DNA from: an uncultured Clostridium sp.
GTDB taxonomy: Bacteria > Bacillota > Clostridia > Lachnospirales > Lachnospiraceae
Direction: 5' to 3'
Assembly (NCBI GenBank): GCA_945946715.1
Contig: CAMEWU010000131.1
Location: 1 to 6,720, forward strand
Length of the DNA stretch: 6,720 nt
The notes beneath the pieces were generated by a model, which saw only the letters and a list, made by a program, of their open reading frames with translations, was not told where the DNA came from and did not search any database. The number at the start of each line of letters is the position of its first letter. Within the stretch, counting starts at the first letter, position 1. A program made the translations under genes and the position numbers. Of the stretch, positions 6,681 through 6,720 are shown in pieces.

Positions 6681-6720
6681 GCAGAGTTACAAAAAGGTTT
6701 ACAAACGGGAAAGTTGTGTT

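Noticed and set aside
6681..6720. TTTACA at 6698-6703 as a possible -35 element downstream of pyrI
   Set aside because: The matching -10 would fall beyond the window edge, so it cannot be supported; the last 40 nt show no gene start or terminator.

Overview
The window reads as chromosomal DNA of a low-GC, Gram-positive anaerobe of the Clostridia, most likely Lachnospiraceae. This is inferred from the AT-leaning codon use, the strong GGAGG-type ribosome binding sites, the DUF4358 / MBOAT / DHHW gene combination, and a pyrB-pyrI pair (class B aspartate transcarbamoylase). All six or seven supported genes lie on the + strand. No RNA gene, insertion sequence, CRISPR array or integration site was seen.

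Layout. (1) 2-1522: 3' three quarters of metG, methionyl-tRNA synthetase, whose 5' end is outside the window. (2) 1541-4628: three closely spaced genes that form a cell-surface O-acylation cassette: a small DUF4358-type lipoprotein, an AlgI-like membrane-bound O-acyltransferase (MBOAT), and a membrane-anchored DHHW/AlgJ-AlgX-like SGNH protein. metG runs into this cassette with only an 18-nt gap and no terminator, so it may be cotranscribed from upstream. (3) 4655-5198: a near-consensus sigma-A promoter and a small membrane protein of unknown function with a C-terminal soluble domain resembling DUF5673. (4) 5209-6680: a second near-consensus promoter followed by pyrB and pyrI, the catalytic and regulatory chains of aspartate transcarbamoylase. 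The last 40 nt hold no recognisable gene.

How they work together. In the established AlgI/AlgJ/AlgX model, the MBOAT moves an acyl (usually acetyl) group across the membrane and the SGNH partner places it on an extracellular polysaccharide. The lipoprotein is presumably an accessory factor, but its role is unknown. PyrB and PyrI assemble into the allosteric enzyme for the committed step of pyrimidine synthesis. The window looks mostly ordinary. The least expected feature is a GC-rich hairpin with a T-rich tail near the start of the MBOAT coding sequence, which resembles an intrinsic terminator. The two clean promoters, the short pyrBI leader with no room for a PyrR attenuator, and the DUF4358 lipoprotein of unknown role are also worth noting. 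I found no convincing undescribed system.
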